A stretch of 64,000 bases of DNA, taken from NCBI RefSeq assembly GCF_024494575.1, contig NZ_JANHDO010000002.1:186001-250000 (forward strand). Direction: 5' to 3'. The notes below the pieces were generated by a model. That model had not been told where the DNA came from, did no database searches, and saw nothing but the letters and a program-made list of their open reading frames with translations. This DNA comes from Halorubrum salinum. GTDB taxonomy: Archaea; Halobacteriota; Halobacteria; Halobacteriales; Haloferacaceae. Numbering within the stretch: position 1 is the first letter of the stretch; every line of letters begins with the position of its first letter. The translations under genes and the position numbers were made by a program. This document shows positions 8,474-16,908 of the stretch, one piece after another.

Positions 8474-9007
8474 ATGGTCAACCTCTGGGAAGATCTCGAG
8501 ACGGGACCGAACGCGCCGGACGAGATCTACGCCGTCGTTGAGTGTCTCAAAGGCGAGCGGAACAAATACGAGTACGACAAGGACATCCCCGGCGTCGTGC
8601 TCGACCGCGTGCTCCACTCGAACGTCCACTACCCGTACGACTACGGCTTCATCCCGCAGTCGTACTACGACGACGAGGACCCCTTCGACGTGATGGTGCT
8701 CGTGGAAGATCAGACGTTCCCCGGCTGCGTCGTCGAGGCCCGTCCGGTCGCGATGATGAAGATGGACGACGACGGCGAGCAGGACGACAAGGTCATCGCG
8801 GTCCCCACCGAGGACCCCCGCTTCGACCACATCGAGGACCTCGAAGACATCCCCCAGCAGACCCGCGACGAGATAGACGAGTTCTTCTCGACGTACAAGA
8901 ACCTCGAAGCCGGAAAGGAAGTCGAGACGCTCGGCTGGGAGGACAAGGCGGCAGCCAAGGACGCGATCGAACACGCGCAGGACCTCTACGCCGAGGAGTT
9001 CCAGTGA
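8474..9007 (+). CDS. ppa: Inorganic pyrophosphatase (family I)
   Basis: 177-residue soluble enzyme hydrolysing pyrophosphate to two phosphates, which drives tRNA charging, polymerisation and lipid-activation reactions. Family I signatures are present: the N-terminal VVECLKGERNKYEYDKD, the HYPYDYGFIPQSYYDDEDPFDVMV region with the DxDPxD-type metal site, and KVIAVPTEDPRF. Length matches the hexameric prokaryotic family (about 175 residues). It stands alone, divergent from padR. Acidic surface residues are abundant, as in other halophilic pyrophosphatases. Confidence 0.96.
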   Translation: MVNLWEDLETGPNAPDEIYAVVECLKGERNKYEYDKDIPGVVLDRVLHSNVHYPYDYGFIPQSYYDDEDPFDVMVLVEDQTFPGCVVEARPVAMMKMDDDGEQDDKVIAVPTEDPRFDHIEDLEDIPQQTRDEIDEFFSTYKNLEAGKEVETLGWEDKAAAKDAIEHAQDLYAEEFQ

Positions 9008-9123
9008 CGGCCTAACCGTTCCGGACGAGGATCGATAACCACGGCGCATCGGTCGCGCCGCTCCGATGCGTTATGCCTATGGGTAATTTTTAGACGGGCG
9101 AGGGCGCATATACACGTAGAGCC

Positions 9124-9252
9124 ATGAGCGCGAACCCCCAATCCGTCGGCATCGACCACCCCACGGTCGTCCCCGCGAACTTCGATCCCGAGGACCGGGC
9201 GGACGACGGCGACGCGGTCCGACCGCCCGCGACTGACGCCGACTGCGACTGA
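9124..9252 (+). CDS. Possible short protein, truncated by a 16-bp duplication
   Basis: 42-codon open frame (MSANPQSVGIDHPTVVPANF..., ending ADCD). An AT-rich element GGTAATTTTTAG and a CATATAC stretch lie within 40 bases upstream, so transcription is plausible. I do not recognise the product. A perfect 16-bp tandem duplication creates the present stop codon; with one copy the frame would continue about 35 codons into the opposite-strand regulator gene. It could be a real microprotein, the decayed start of a lost gene, or noise. Confidence 0.3.
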   Translation: MSANPQSVGIDHPTVVPANFDPEDRADDGDAVRPPATDADCD

Positions 9253-9262
9253 CGCCGACTGC
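9231..9262. repeat. Perfect 16-bp tandem duplication
   Basis: GACTGACGCCGACTGC occurs twice in direct contact (9231-9246 and 9247-9262). Because 16 is not a multiple of three, it shifts the reading frame of the small upstream ORF and supplies its stop codon. It looks like a recent slippage event. Confidence 0.85.
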
Positions 9263-9293
9263 GATCGGCCGGAGACGCACGTGTACGGCGACG

Positions 9294-10091
9294 CTAGGCG
9301 TCTTCGAGCACCTCGGACAGCGGCTTTGCGTCGTTCAGGAACGACTCGAACCGCTCGTCTGCCCACCCCGTGACCGTCCGATCTCGTGATTCGAGCACGC
9401 ACCGGGGGTTGTTCCGCCGGTCGTACGCGGTCACGCAGGCGAGATCCTCGTATCGAAACAGCCCGTACTCGATCTGTTCCGACGAGACGTACACCGTGGC
9501 GTCGTCGTTGTTGAGCGCGCGGTCCGTCGCCGACTCGAACGAGTCGACCGACGTCTCGACCACGTCCCGATCGATCACGAGCGTTATCTCTGCTCCGGCG
9601 TCGAGAGCCTCCGTCGCCGCGTCGTTGAACTGCTGGATGACGACCGGTGAGACCGCACGGATCTCGGTCCCGCTTCCCCCGCGAAGCAGTTCGGTGACCC
9701 GATCGACCGCCGCCAGCGGGTTCCGATCCGGTGCGACCGTCAGGTCGCCGGCGTCGAGTGCCGCCGGTGGGATGTCCGCGCCGACCCGTTCGAGGTCGGC
9801 CGCGAACTGCCCGAACCGATCGGCGCGCTCGACCTCGGCGAGCAGCTCCTCGTACGCGTCGTGCACTCTCGTTCCGGTCGGCGTCACGTGATACGCGGCT
9901 CCGCGTTTGACGACCCAGTCGCGCTCGCGGAAGCCGGCGAGAATCCGCTGGACCGTCGTGCGCGTCGCGTCGACCGCCGCCGTCAGGTCCGCGGGTCGTC
10001 GCGGCTCGCGGCGGAGCGCTCGGAGGATCTCGGCTCGAACCGGAGATCCGGAGAGATACGCCGCGCCGTCGTGTCCGTCGTCGCCCGTCAT
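9294..10091 (-). CDS. Winged-helix transcriptional regulator with FilR1-type C-terminal domain
   Basis: 265-residue haloarchaeal regulator. The N-terminal ArsR-like winged helix covers about residues 8-75 (SPVRAEILRALRREPRRPAD, then a TRTTVQRILAGFRERDWV recognition region). The C-terminal two thirds (about 95-260) contain the IRAVSPVVIQQFNDAATEALDAG and VYVSSEQIEYGLFRYED segments. These resemble the middle/effector domain found in FilR1 and many halobacterial HTH proteins. The ATG at 10091 is chosen because the domain begins right after it and the further upstream in-frame stretch is not conserved-looking. Neighbours do not reveal the target. Probably a small-molecule-responsive repressor or activator; effector unknown. 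Confidence 0.85.
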   Translation of the reverse strand: MTGDDGHDGAAYLSGSPVRAEILRALRREPRRPADLTAAVDATRTTVQRILAGFRERDWVVKRGAAYHVTPTGTRVHDAYEELLAEVERADRFGQFAADLERVGADIPPAALDAGDLTVAPDRNPLAAVDRVTELLRGGSGTEIRAVSPVVIQQFNDAATEALDAGAEITLVIDRDVVETSVDSFESATDRALNNDDATVYVSSEQIEYGLFRYEDLACVTAYDRRNNPRCVLESRDRTVTGWADERFESFLNDAKPLSEVLEDA

Positions 10092-10173
10092 CGTGGGATC
10101 CGGGGGTACGACCACCCGGGGGTTAATGCTATCGCGTCGCACTGATCGGCCGACTCGGCACCTCCGGAGCCGA

Positions 10174-10422
10174 TCACGGGCGGTGACGGAACGACACGAC
10201 GGTCCCGATGGTGTCCTCGCCGTCGATCGCCTCGGTGGTCACTGTCACGGCGGCCACCGCGTCGGCACCGAGCGCCTCCTCGATAACGGCCCGGAGCGCG
10301 TCGGGATCCGCCCCTTTCTGTAACACCGGCACCCGCACCTGTCGCCGGTTGACGGCGACGTCGCCGAGGTCGTACTCGGTGTGCTCGAACGCGTCGCGGA
10401 TCGCACCCTGAACGTCGGTCAT
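10174..10422 (-). CDS. Small acidic protein of unknown function
   Basis: 82-residue protein starting MTDVQGAIRDAFEHTEYDLG and ending FRHRP. The predicted pattern alternates a helix (DALRAVIEEAL) and beta strands (AAVTVTTEAIDGEDTIGTVVSF), suggesting one small alpha/beta domain. There are no cysteines or membrane segments. I do not recognise a family. The open frame continues upstream to 10590, but the composition there is not protein-like, and this start leaves a sensible gap before the divergent hydrolase gene at 10581. Confidence 0.6.
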   Translation of the reverse strand: MTDVQGAIRDAFEHTEYDLGDVAVNRRQVRVPVLQKGADPDALRAVIEEALGADAVAAVTVTTEAIDGEDTIGTVVSFRHRP

Positions 10423-10580
10423 GCGAATAAACAGACCGCGCGAGGTGAAAAAACGGCGGGGCGTCGACGGGGCGGACACGGCGCGATCGGTCGCCGGCCC
10501 GTCGTCGGGTCCGACCGCACGGCGGCGGTGAATCGCCGCGGACCGAACGGATAAAGGGGCCGCCGACCCACGGTCTGGTA

Positions 10581-11537
10581 ATGATCTCACTCGGAACGGC
10601 CCGCGCTCCGCCGGGCGAGACGGACACGGGCCGTCTCGAGGTGGGCGAGACGCGCGACGGGAGTCCGGTCCGCCTGCCGGTCGCGGTGATAAACGGTGCC
10701 GACGACGGGCAGACGCTGTACCTCCAGGCGGTCAGCGACGGCGACGAGCTCAACGGGCTCGGCGTCGTCAACCGCGTCGTTCCCCGGATCGATCCGACGG
10801 AGCTGTCGGGATGCGTCCTCGTCGTCGGCGTCGTCAACTACTTCGCGTTCCAGGTGGCCGAACACCGGAACCCGATCGACGACCGGAAGATGAACCGCGG
10901 GTACCCGGGCGACGAGAGCGGGACGACGAGCGAGCGGATCGCTCACGCGACGTTTCAGGCCGCGACGCGAGCCGACCTCATCTTGGACCTCCATCAGGGG
11001 TCGACGAGCCGGATGATAAACGAGACGCGGGTCCGATGCGGGGTCCGTCATCACCTCCACGGCGACTGCCTGGAGCTGGCGAAGGTGTTCGGCTGCGGGC
11101 ACGTCCTCGACATCAAGGGTCCCGACGGCCAGCTCGCACGGGCCGGCCCCGAACACGGGATCCCGACGATCGACCCCGAACTCGGCGGCTGCGTCGGCTG
11201 GGACGAGGAGTCGATCCAGTACGGCGTCGAGGGCGTGTTCAACGTGCTCCGCCACTACGGCTTTCTCGACGGCGACGTCGACCTCGACCGGCAGGTCCGC
11301 GCGCGCGGATTCGACCAGTACGGCTCGCCTTCGGGCGGGCTCGTTCAGTTCGAGCGCGACCTCGGCGAGCGCGTCTCGTCCGGCGACGTCCTCTTCGAGG
11401 TGACGGACGTGTTCGGCGGCCTGGAAGCCCGCGTGACCGCCGACGACGACGGGGTCTTCTGGCGCACCCGGCGGCTTCCGCAGGTCGCCGCGGGCGAGTA
11501 CGTCTGTTCGGTCGGTACCAACGTCGACCGGTACTGA
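10581..11537 (+). CDS. Succinylglutamate desuccinylase/aspartoacylase family protein
   Basis: 318-residue member of the AstE/AspA (M14-like) zinc-hydrolase family, which removes acyl groups from N-acyl amino acids. Visible motifs are HRNPIDDRKMNRGYPG (substrate-binding arginine region), ILDLHQGS (zinc-ligand His), and a C-terminal beta-rich lipoyl-like part (SPSGGLVQF to AAGEYVCSV). The usual first zinc motif HGxE reads SDGDE here, so the first histidine is replaced by aspartate while the glutamate is kept. It overlaps the threonine-synthase gene by one base (TGATG), implying coupled translation. True substrate unknown. Confidence 0.82.
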   Translation: MISLGTARAPPGETDTGRLEVGETRDGSPVRLPVAVINGADDGQTLYLQAVSDGDELNGLGVVNRVVPRIDPTELSGCVLVVGVVNYFAFQVAEHRNPIDDRKMNRGYPGDESGTTSERIAHATFQAATRADLILDLHQGSTSRMINETRVRCGVRHHLHGDCLELAKVFGCGHVLDIKGPDGQLARAGPEHGIPTIDPELGGCVGWDEESIQYGVEGVFNVLRHYGFLDGDVDLDRQVRARGFDQYGSPSGGLVQFERDLGERVSSGDVLFEVTDVFGGLEARVTADDDGVFWRTRRLPQVAAGEYVCSVGTNVDRY

Positions 11538-12763
11538 TGCCGCCGCGCCGACTCGCCTGTCCCGACTGCGGCGCGACGTACCGAGACCGATGGCGCTGTC
11601 GGTGCGGCGCGCCGCTGTCGTTCGCCGACCCGCCCGCGCCGACCGGGACCCCCCCGGAGCCGGTCGAACTCGCGACCTCGGGGACCGACGCCCGCGGCGG
11701 GCTGTGGGCGTTCGCCGACCTCATGGCGGTCGGCGACGACCCCGCCGACCGCGTGACGCTCGGCGAGGGGATGACGCCGCTCGTCGACGCCGACGGGCCG
11801 GCAGTCACCGGCGAGGGCGGCGACGCGACCGCCGCTGCCGCCCCCGACCTCGACGGCGCGGACGGCGAGGCCGCCGGCGACTCAGCGCCCTGGAACGCCG
11901 CGTTCAAGCTGGAGTACGTCTTCCCGACGGGATCGTTCAAGGACCGGGGCGCGACCGCGACGCTCACCCGCGCGCGGGAACTCGGCGTCGACCGCGTCGT
12001 CGAAGACTCCTCCGGGAACGCCGGGGCGGCGATCGCGACGTACGCCGCGCGGGCCGGGGTCGCGGCCGAGATCTACGTCCCCGCGGACGTCAAGGACGCG
12101 AAGCTCCGCGCGATCCGGCGGGCGGGGGGCGAGCCGGTCCGCGTCGAGGGGAGCCGCGCGGACGTGACCGAGGCGTGTCTCGCCGCGCTCGGGAGCGACG
12201 ACGCCGGCGGGGACGCCTGGTACGCCAGCCACGCTTGGAACCCGGCCTTCTTCGAGGGAACTGCCACGGTCGCCTACGAGATCGCCGCCCAGCGCGGCTG
12301 GGACGCGCCGGACGCGGTCGTGACGCCGCTCGGCCACGGCACCCTGTTCCTCGGCGCGTATCGGGGGTTCCGCCGGCTCGAACGCGCGGGGTGGATCGAC
12401 GAGGCCCCGCGGCTCTACGGCGCGCAGGCGGCCGGCGTCGCGCCGATCGTCCGCGAGCGCCACGGACCGGCCGCCGCCGACCCCGAGGGGCGCGTCAACG
12501 CGGCGGCCGACGGGATCCAGATCGCGGAGCCGGTCCGGGAAGCGGAGATCCACGCCGCGCTCGACGAGACGGGCGGTGACGCGCTCGCGGTCACCGAGGC
12601 CGATGCGTCGCGCGAACTCGACCGGCTCCACGCCGCCGGCTTCTACACGGAGCCGACCTGCGCGGTCGCGCCCGCGGCGCTCCGCGCGCTCCGCGCGAGC
12701 GGCGAGATCGCGGCGGACGACGACGTGGTCGTCCCGCTCACGGGTAGCGGCCTGAAAAGCTAG
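11537..12763 (+). CDS. thrC: Threonine synthase-like PLP-dependent enzyme
   Basis: 408-residue fold-type II PLP enzyme, most likely converting O-phosphohomoserine to threonine. It begins with a small zinc ribbon (CPDCGATY...CRCGAPL), as in archaeal ThrC. The PLP lysine is in TGSFKDRGA and the phosphate/PLP-binding loop is EDSSGNAGAAIATYA. A 30-residue Ala/Asp-rich insert near residues 95-125 is a halophilic addition. The start codon overlaps the stop codon of the preceding hydrolase by one base. Members of this family can also act on other substrates, so threonine synthase is a family-level call. Confidence 0.83.
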   Translation: MPPRRLACPDCGATYRDRWRCRCGAPLSFADPPAPTGTPPEPVELATSGTDARGGLWAFADLMAVGDDPADRVTLGEGMTPLVDADGPAVTGEGGDATAAAAPDLDGADGEAAGDSAPWNAAFKLEYVFPTGSFKDRGATATLTRARELGVDRVVEDSSGNAGAAIATYAARAGVAAEIYVPADVKDAKLRAIRRAGGEPVRVEGSRADVTEACLAALGSDDAGGDAWYASHAWNPAFFEGTATVAYEIAAQRGWDAPDAVVTPLGHGTLFLGAYRGFRRLERAGWIDEAPRLYGAQAAGVAPIVRERHGPAAADPEGRVNAAADGIQIAEPVREAEIHAALDETGGDALAVTEADASRELDRLHAAGFYTEPTCAVAPAALRALRASGEIAADDDVVVPLTGSGLKS

Positions 12764-12837
12764 CCCGGCTCGCCGCGGTGCCCGGCGAGCGGGGGGTCAC
12801 CGCCATCCATTTCTCACCGCGGACCGTGGGGTCGCGC

Positions 12838-13743
12838 ATGGAGATCCTCGTCTACGGCGCGGGCGCGCTCGGCAGCCTCGTCGGGGGGCTTCTGGCGCGG
12901 ACACACGACGTCACCCTCGTCGGGCGGGACCCGCACATGCGCCGGATCCGCGAGGACGGCCTCCGGATCGACGGCGCGGTCGACGCCCGCGTTCGTCCGC
13001 GCGCACTCACCGACGGGACCCACCGCACCGCGGACCTCGCCTTCGTCACGACGAAGGCGTACGACACGGACGCCGCGGCGCGGGCGCTCGCGACAGGCGA
13101 GTACGACGCGGTGTGCTCGCTTCAAAACGGGCTCACGGAGGAGCGACTCGTCGCCGCGCTCGACGCGACCGTCCTCGCGGGCACCGCGAGCTACGGCGCG
13201 CGCATCCCTGCGCCCGGCCGTGTGACCTGCACCGGAGTCGGCGAGGTCGTCGTCGGGCCGCTCTCCGGCGGCTCCGACCCGCTCGCGGACCGGGTCGGAG
13301 CCGCGTTCGACGCGGCGGGGATCGACGCGACCGTCGCCCCGGACATGCCGCGCCGCCGGTACGAGAAGCTCGCGGTAAACGCGGGCATCAACGGACCGTC
13401 CGCGCTCGCTCGGCTCGCGAACGGCGCGACGCTCGACGGTCCGGCGGCCGAGGTCTCCCGCGCGGCCGCCCGCGAGACGGCGCGCGTCGCTCGCGCAGAC
13501 GGCGTCGACCTCGCTGACGAGGCGGCGGTCGACGCCCTCGAACGGGTCGCCGGCGACACCGACGCGAACCGCTCGTCGATGCACCAAGACGTCGCCGCCG
13601 GCCGGCGGACCGAGGTCGACGCCATCTACGGCGCGGTGACAGAGCGGGCCGCGAGACACGGGGTGGCCGCACCGACCTGCCGGACGCTCTCGGCACTGCT
13701 TCGGGCGTGGGAACGCGGGCGGGGAGTCCGGGGAGAAACATAG
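12838..13743 (+). CDS. panE: 2-dehydropantoate 2-reductase (ketopantoate reductase)
   Basis: 301-residue NADPH-dependent reductase making pantoate from ketopantoate in coenzyme A synthesis. The N-terminal Rossmann motif is ILVYGAGALGSLVGGLLA (GxGxxG). The active-site lysine/asparagine segment is EKLAVNAGINGPSALA (family: KxxxNxxxNxxxAL), and the C-terminal helical domain contains SSMHQDVAAGRRTEVDAIYG. Length matches the family. The ATG at 12838 precedes the Rossmann motif directly; the earlier in-frame ATG is not supported. It follows thrC by 74 bases. Confidence 0.93.
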   Translation: MEILVYGAGALGSLVGGLLARTHDVTLVGRDPHMRRIREDGLRIDGAVDARVRPRALTDGTHRTADLAFVTTKAYDTDAAARALATGEYDAVCSLQNGLTEERLVAALDATVLAGTASYGARIPAPGRVTCTGVGEVVVGPLSGGSDPLADRVGAAFDAAGIDATVAPDMPRRRYEKLAVNAGINGPSALARLANGATLDGPAAEVSRAAARETARVARADGVDLADEAAVDALERVAGDTDANRSSMHQDVAAGRRTEVDAIYGAVTERAARHGVAAPTCRTLSALLRAWERGRGVRGET

Positions 13744-13788
13744 CGCGCTCGGCGTCGAGAGCGCTCGCGCCCTCTCAGGGGCCGCGTC

Positions 13789-14013
13789 TCAACACCACTC
13801 TTCGAGGATCGTCGCGTCCGTCTCGTCGACCGAGACCCACGCGTTCTCCCGCGAGACGTCTGCGATCACGAACTCCGGCTGCGACGCGGACGAGTCGTCG
13901 ACGGAGGCCATGATGTCCGGCGAGTCTCCGGCGTCGAGGGTCGGATCCGTCGGCAGCGCCGTCCGCCGGTGATCGGGGTCCGGGTCGTCCCATGGAGTGG
14001 AACTCCGTGACAT
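13789..14013 (-). CDS. Small acidic haloarchaeal protein of unknown function
   Basis: 74-residue protein with a disordered acidic first half and a C-terminal segment FVIADVSRENAWVSVDETDA ending in ILEEWC. Short haloarchaeal proteins with this kind of 'FVIAD...W.s....a..L.eW' ending are familiar to me, but I cannot name the family with confidence. A TATA-like GTATAAG lies 23-29 bases upstream of the ATG and supports expression. It is convergent with panE and divergent from the CBS gene. Confidence 0.65.
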   Translation of the reverse strand: MSRSSTPWDDPDPDHRRTALPTDPTLDAGDSPDIMASVDDSSASQPEFVIADVSRENAWVSVDETDATILEEWC

Positions 14014-14017
14014 GGTT

Positions 14018-14042
14018 GTGAATAGTTCACAGTACGTATAAG
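14018..14042 (-). promoter_or_regulatory. Promoter of small protein gene with inverted repeat
   Basis: TATA-like GTATAAG at 14036-14042 is placed for a leaderless transcript from 14013. Between it and the start codon is GTGAA-TAG-TTCAC (14018-14030), a perfect 5-bp inverted repeat where a repressor could block initiation. Confidence 0.5.
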
Positions 14043-14217
14043 GGTTCCGGACCGAGACCCGGTGTCGTCGACGGATCGACTCGGCTCGCCGCGGATCTTC
14101 GGCCGCAACCGCCGACCGACGACGATGAACCGTCGATCGGCGGATATCGCCGTCGATCTCACAGATTTCGCGTGTCGGGTCCGCCTGCCGGCCTCCGGTA
14201 CGGGCGGGCCACCTTCG

Positions 14218-14228
14218 CAGTATACAAG
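14218..14228 (+). promoter_or_regulatory. TATA box of the CBS-domain gene
   Basis: CAGTATACAAG lies 25-35 bases before the ATG at 14253. This is the spacing expected for a leaderless haloarchaeal transcript covering the CBS and glyS genes. Confidence 0.55.
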
Positions 14229-14252
14229 AGGTGCGACGCTGAACAACGGTTC

Positions 14253-15101
14253 ATGAACGTATCTGACGCCATGACGCCGCGAGCGGATCTCGTCGTCGTC
14301 GAGATCCCCGGAAGCCGGAACGACGTGTTGGAGTACATCCAAGAGCACGGCTTCTCGTCGGTCCCCGTCGTGAAAGACGTCGACGGCGACGAGGTGTACC
14401 GCGGGCTCGTCTCCCGTGACGACCTCATCGAACAGCCAGACGAAGACCAGCTCGCGCTGTTGATGCGCGAGGTCCCGACGATCGGGGCCGACGCCGACAT
14501 CGTCGACGCCGCAGAGACGATGGTCGCCGAGGAGTCCCGCCGACTCCCGGTCGTCGACGGCGACTCCCTCGTCGGCATCTGCACCGTCACCGACGTGGTC
14601 CGAGCGATCGCTCGCGGCGAGATCGACGGCGACACCCCGGTCGGGGACCTCGCGACGCGCGCGGTCAACGCCACCCACACGGAGACGCCGCTGCCGGTCG
14701 CGGAACGCGAGATCGGACTCGCGAACGTCCCCTACGCGGTCGTCCTCGACGACGACGCCGCGATCGCGGGGATGCTCACCGAAGTCGACGTCTTGGAGGT
14801 CGCCCGCGTCGTCGAGGGCGAGGCGAGCACGGGCGACTCCATCGCCGAGCAGGACTCCGAGTGGTCCTGGGAGGGGATCAAAGCGACCGGCGCGCGCTAC
14901 CTGCCGACCCGGAACGTGGAACTGCCCGTCGGCGCGACGCGTCACTTCATGACCGCGGACCTCGTCACCGTCTCGGGAACGCGGACGGCGAAGGAGGTCG
15001 CACAGGAGCTCATCAGCAACGACATCGAGCAGGTCCCGCTGGTCAACGGGACCGACCTCGACGGGATCGTCCGAGACGTCGACCTGCTGGAGGGGCTGTA
15101 G
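14253..15101 (+). CDS. Four-CBS-domain protein
   Basis: 282-residue protein built from two Bateman pairs (four CBS repeats, about 70 residues each). Typical repeat ends are SVPVVKDVDGDEVYRGLVSRDDL, RLPVVDGDSLVGICTVTDVV, YAVVLDDDAAIAGMLTEVDV and QVPLVNGTDLDGIVRDVDLL. CBS pairs bind adenine nucleotides and sense energy state. No enzymatic domain is attached, so it probably acts as a regulatory subunit or ligand-binding protein. The stop codon is directly followed by the glyS start, so it is in one operon with glycyl-tRNA synthetase. The function of that link is unknown. Confidence 0.92.
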   Translation: MNVSDAMTPRADLVVVEIPGSRNDVLEYIQEHGFSSVPVVKDVDGDEVYRGLVSRDDLIEQPDEDQLALLMREVPTIGADADIVDAAETMVAEESRRLPVVDGDSLVGICTVTDVVRAIARGEIDGDTPVGDLATRAVNATHTETPLPVAEREIGLANVPYAVVLDDDAAIAGMLTEVDVLEVARVVEGEASTGDSIAEQDSEWSWEGIKATGARYLPTRNVELPVGATRHFMTADLVTVSGTRTAKEVAQELISNDIEQVPLVNGTDLDGIVRDVDLLEGL

Positions 15102-16904
15102 ATGGCCGACGGGCTCACCGAACTGGCGAAGCGGCGCGGGTTCTTCTTCGGCTCGAACGGCGCGTACGGCGGGACGGCCGGCTTCTACACCTTCGGACCG
15201 CAGGGTGCGGCCCTCAAGAGGAACGTCGAGGACGCGTGGCGCGACCGCTTCACCATCCGCGAGGGGAACCGCGAGATCGAAGCGCCGACGATCATGCCCG
15301 AAGCCGTCTTCGAGGCGTCCGGCCACCTGGAGGGGTTCGACGACATGCTCGTCGAGTGTCCCGAATGCGGCGAGTCCCACCGGGCTGACCACCTCGTCGA
15401 GGCCGTCACCGACATCGAGGACGCCGAGGCGCTCCCGGGCGAGGAGGTCGAAGGACTGATCGCCGACAACGAGATCGCGTGTCCCTCCTGTGGCACCCCG
15501 CTGGCCGGTGAGCCCGTCGAGGCGTTCAACCTCATGTTCGCGACGGACATCGGGCCGGGCGACGCCCAGCCCGGGTACCTCCGTCCCGAGACCGCACAGG
15601 GGATCTTCGTCGAGTTCCCGCGGCTGAAGGAGTACGCCCGCGGGAACCTCCCCTTCGGTATCACCCAGATCGGTCCCGCCTACCGTAACGAGATATCGCC
15701 GCGCGGCGGGCTCCTCCGCCTCCGAGAGTTCACGCAGGCGGAACTGGAGCAGTTCATCGACCCCGAAGAGGACGAACCGCCCCTAGCGCGCGTCCGCGAC
15801 GTGGAGGTCCGGCTGTACCCCGCGGCCGAACAGGAGGCCGACGACGGCGAGTACCTCGACACGACCGTCGGCGAGGCGGTCGACGAGGGCGTGATCGGCT
15901 CCCCGTGGGTCGGCTACTACCTCGGCGTCGCCCAGGAGTGGTACGAGCGCGTCGGCGTCGACCTCGACCGGTTCCGGTTCCGCCAGCATCTCTCCGGCGA
16001 GCGCGCCCACTACGCGGCCGACTGCTGGGACGCGGAGAGCGAGGTCGACGGCGACTGGATCGAGATCGCCGGATTCGCGTACCGCGGCGACTACGACCTC
16101 TCGAAACACGACGCACACGGCGACGATTCGTTCACCGTCTTCAAGCGTTACGACGAGCCGAAGACGGTCGAGCGCGCGACCGTCGACCCTGACATGTCCG
16201 TCCTCGGACCCGAGTTCGGTGGCGACGCCGCCGCGATCGCGGATGCGCTCGAAACGCTCGCCGAGCGCGACCCCGACGCGTTCGACGGCGAGACGGTCGA
16301 AGTGACGGTCGGCGAGGGCGACGACGCGGAGACCCACGCGGTCGACGCCGACGTCGCGAACTTCTCCGTGGAGGAGGTGACGGAGAGCGGCGAGCACATC
16401 ACGCCGCACGTCGTCGAGCCGTCGTTCGGCGTCGGGCGGACGGTCCAGACGCTGCTCGCGCACGCCTACGAGACGGACGCGGTCGACGGCGAGCAGCGGA
16501 CGTACCTCTCGTTGGAACCCGAGATCGCGCCGCAGGACGCTGCCGTGTTCCCGCTCGTCACCAACGACGACCGGCTGACGGCGCTCGCCGACGAGATCGC
16601 GGCCGACCTCCGCGCCGCCGGGCTCGCGGTGGCGTACGACGACTCCGGCTCGATCGGCCGGCGCTACCGCCGACAGGACGAGGTCGGGACCCCCTTCTGC
16701 GTCACCGTCGACCGCGACGGCGTCGAAGGCGACGGTCCCGACACCGTCACCGTCCGCGAGCGCGACTCTGCCGCGCAGGTCCGCGTTCCCGCAGACGAGT
16801 TGGCCGCGGAACTGGCCGCGCTCCGGGCGGGCGGCGAGTTCGACGCGCTGGTAGATCAGTACGAAGTCGTCGAGACCGACGTCGAGACGACAGCAGAACG
16901 GTAA
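15102..16904 (+). CDS. glyS: Glycyl-tRNA synthetase (archaeal/eukaryotic alpha2 type)
   Basis: 600-residue class II aminoacyl-tRNA synthetase that charges tRNA-Gly. Motif 1 region and the opening ELAKRRGFFFGSNGAYGGTAGFYTFGP are characteristic. Motif 2 appears as YRNEISPRGGLLRLREF, and motif 3 lies in VEPSFGVGRTVQTLL. A zinc-binding insertion with CPECGESH and CPSCGTPL is present near residues 85-145. The C-terminal anticodon-binding domain starts about residue 480 (AVFPLVTNDDRL). The start codon abuts the CBS gene's stop, and the next gene begins 4 bases after the TAA. Confidence 0.97.
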   Translation: MADGLTELAKRRGFFFGSNGAYGGTAGFYTFGPQGAALKRNVEDAWRDRFTIREGNREIEAPTIMPEAVFEASGHLEGFDDMLVECPECGESHRADHLVEAVTDIEDAEALPGEEVEGLIADNEIACPSCGTPLAGEPVEAFNLMFATDIGPGDAQPGYLRPETAQGIFVEFPRLKEYARGNLPFGITQIGPAYRNEISPRGGLLRLREFTQAELEQFIDPEEDEPPLARVRDVEVRLYPAAEQEADDGEYLDTTVGEAVDEGVIGSPWVGYYLGVAQEWYERVGVDLDRFRFRQHLSGERAHYAADCWDAESEVDGDWIEIAGFAYRGDYDLSKHDAHGDDSFTVFKRYDEPKTVERATVDPDMSVLGPEFGGDAAAIADALETLAERDPDAFDGETVEVTVGEGDDAETHAVDADVANFSVEEVTESGEHITPHVVEPSFGVGRTVQTLLAHAYETDAVDGEQRTYLSLEPEIAPQDAAVFPLVTNDDRLTALADEIAADLRAAGLAVAYDDSGSIGRRYRRQDEVGTPFCVTVDRDGVEGDGPDTVTVRERDSAAQVRVPADELAAELAALRAGGEFDALVDQYEVVETDVETTAER

Positions 16905-16908
16905 GCCC

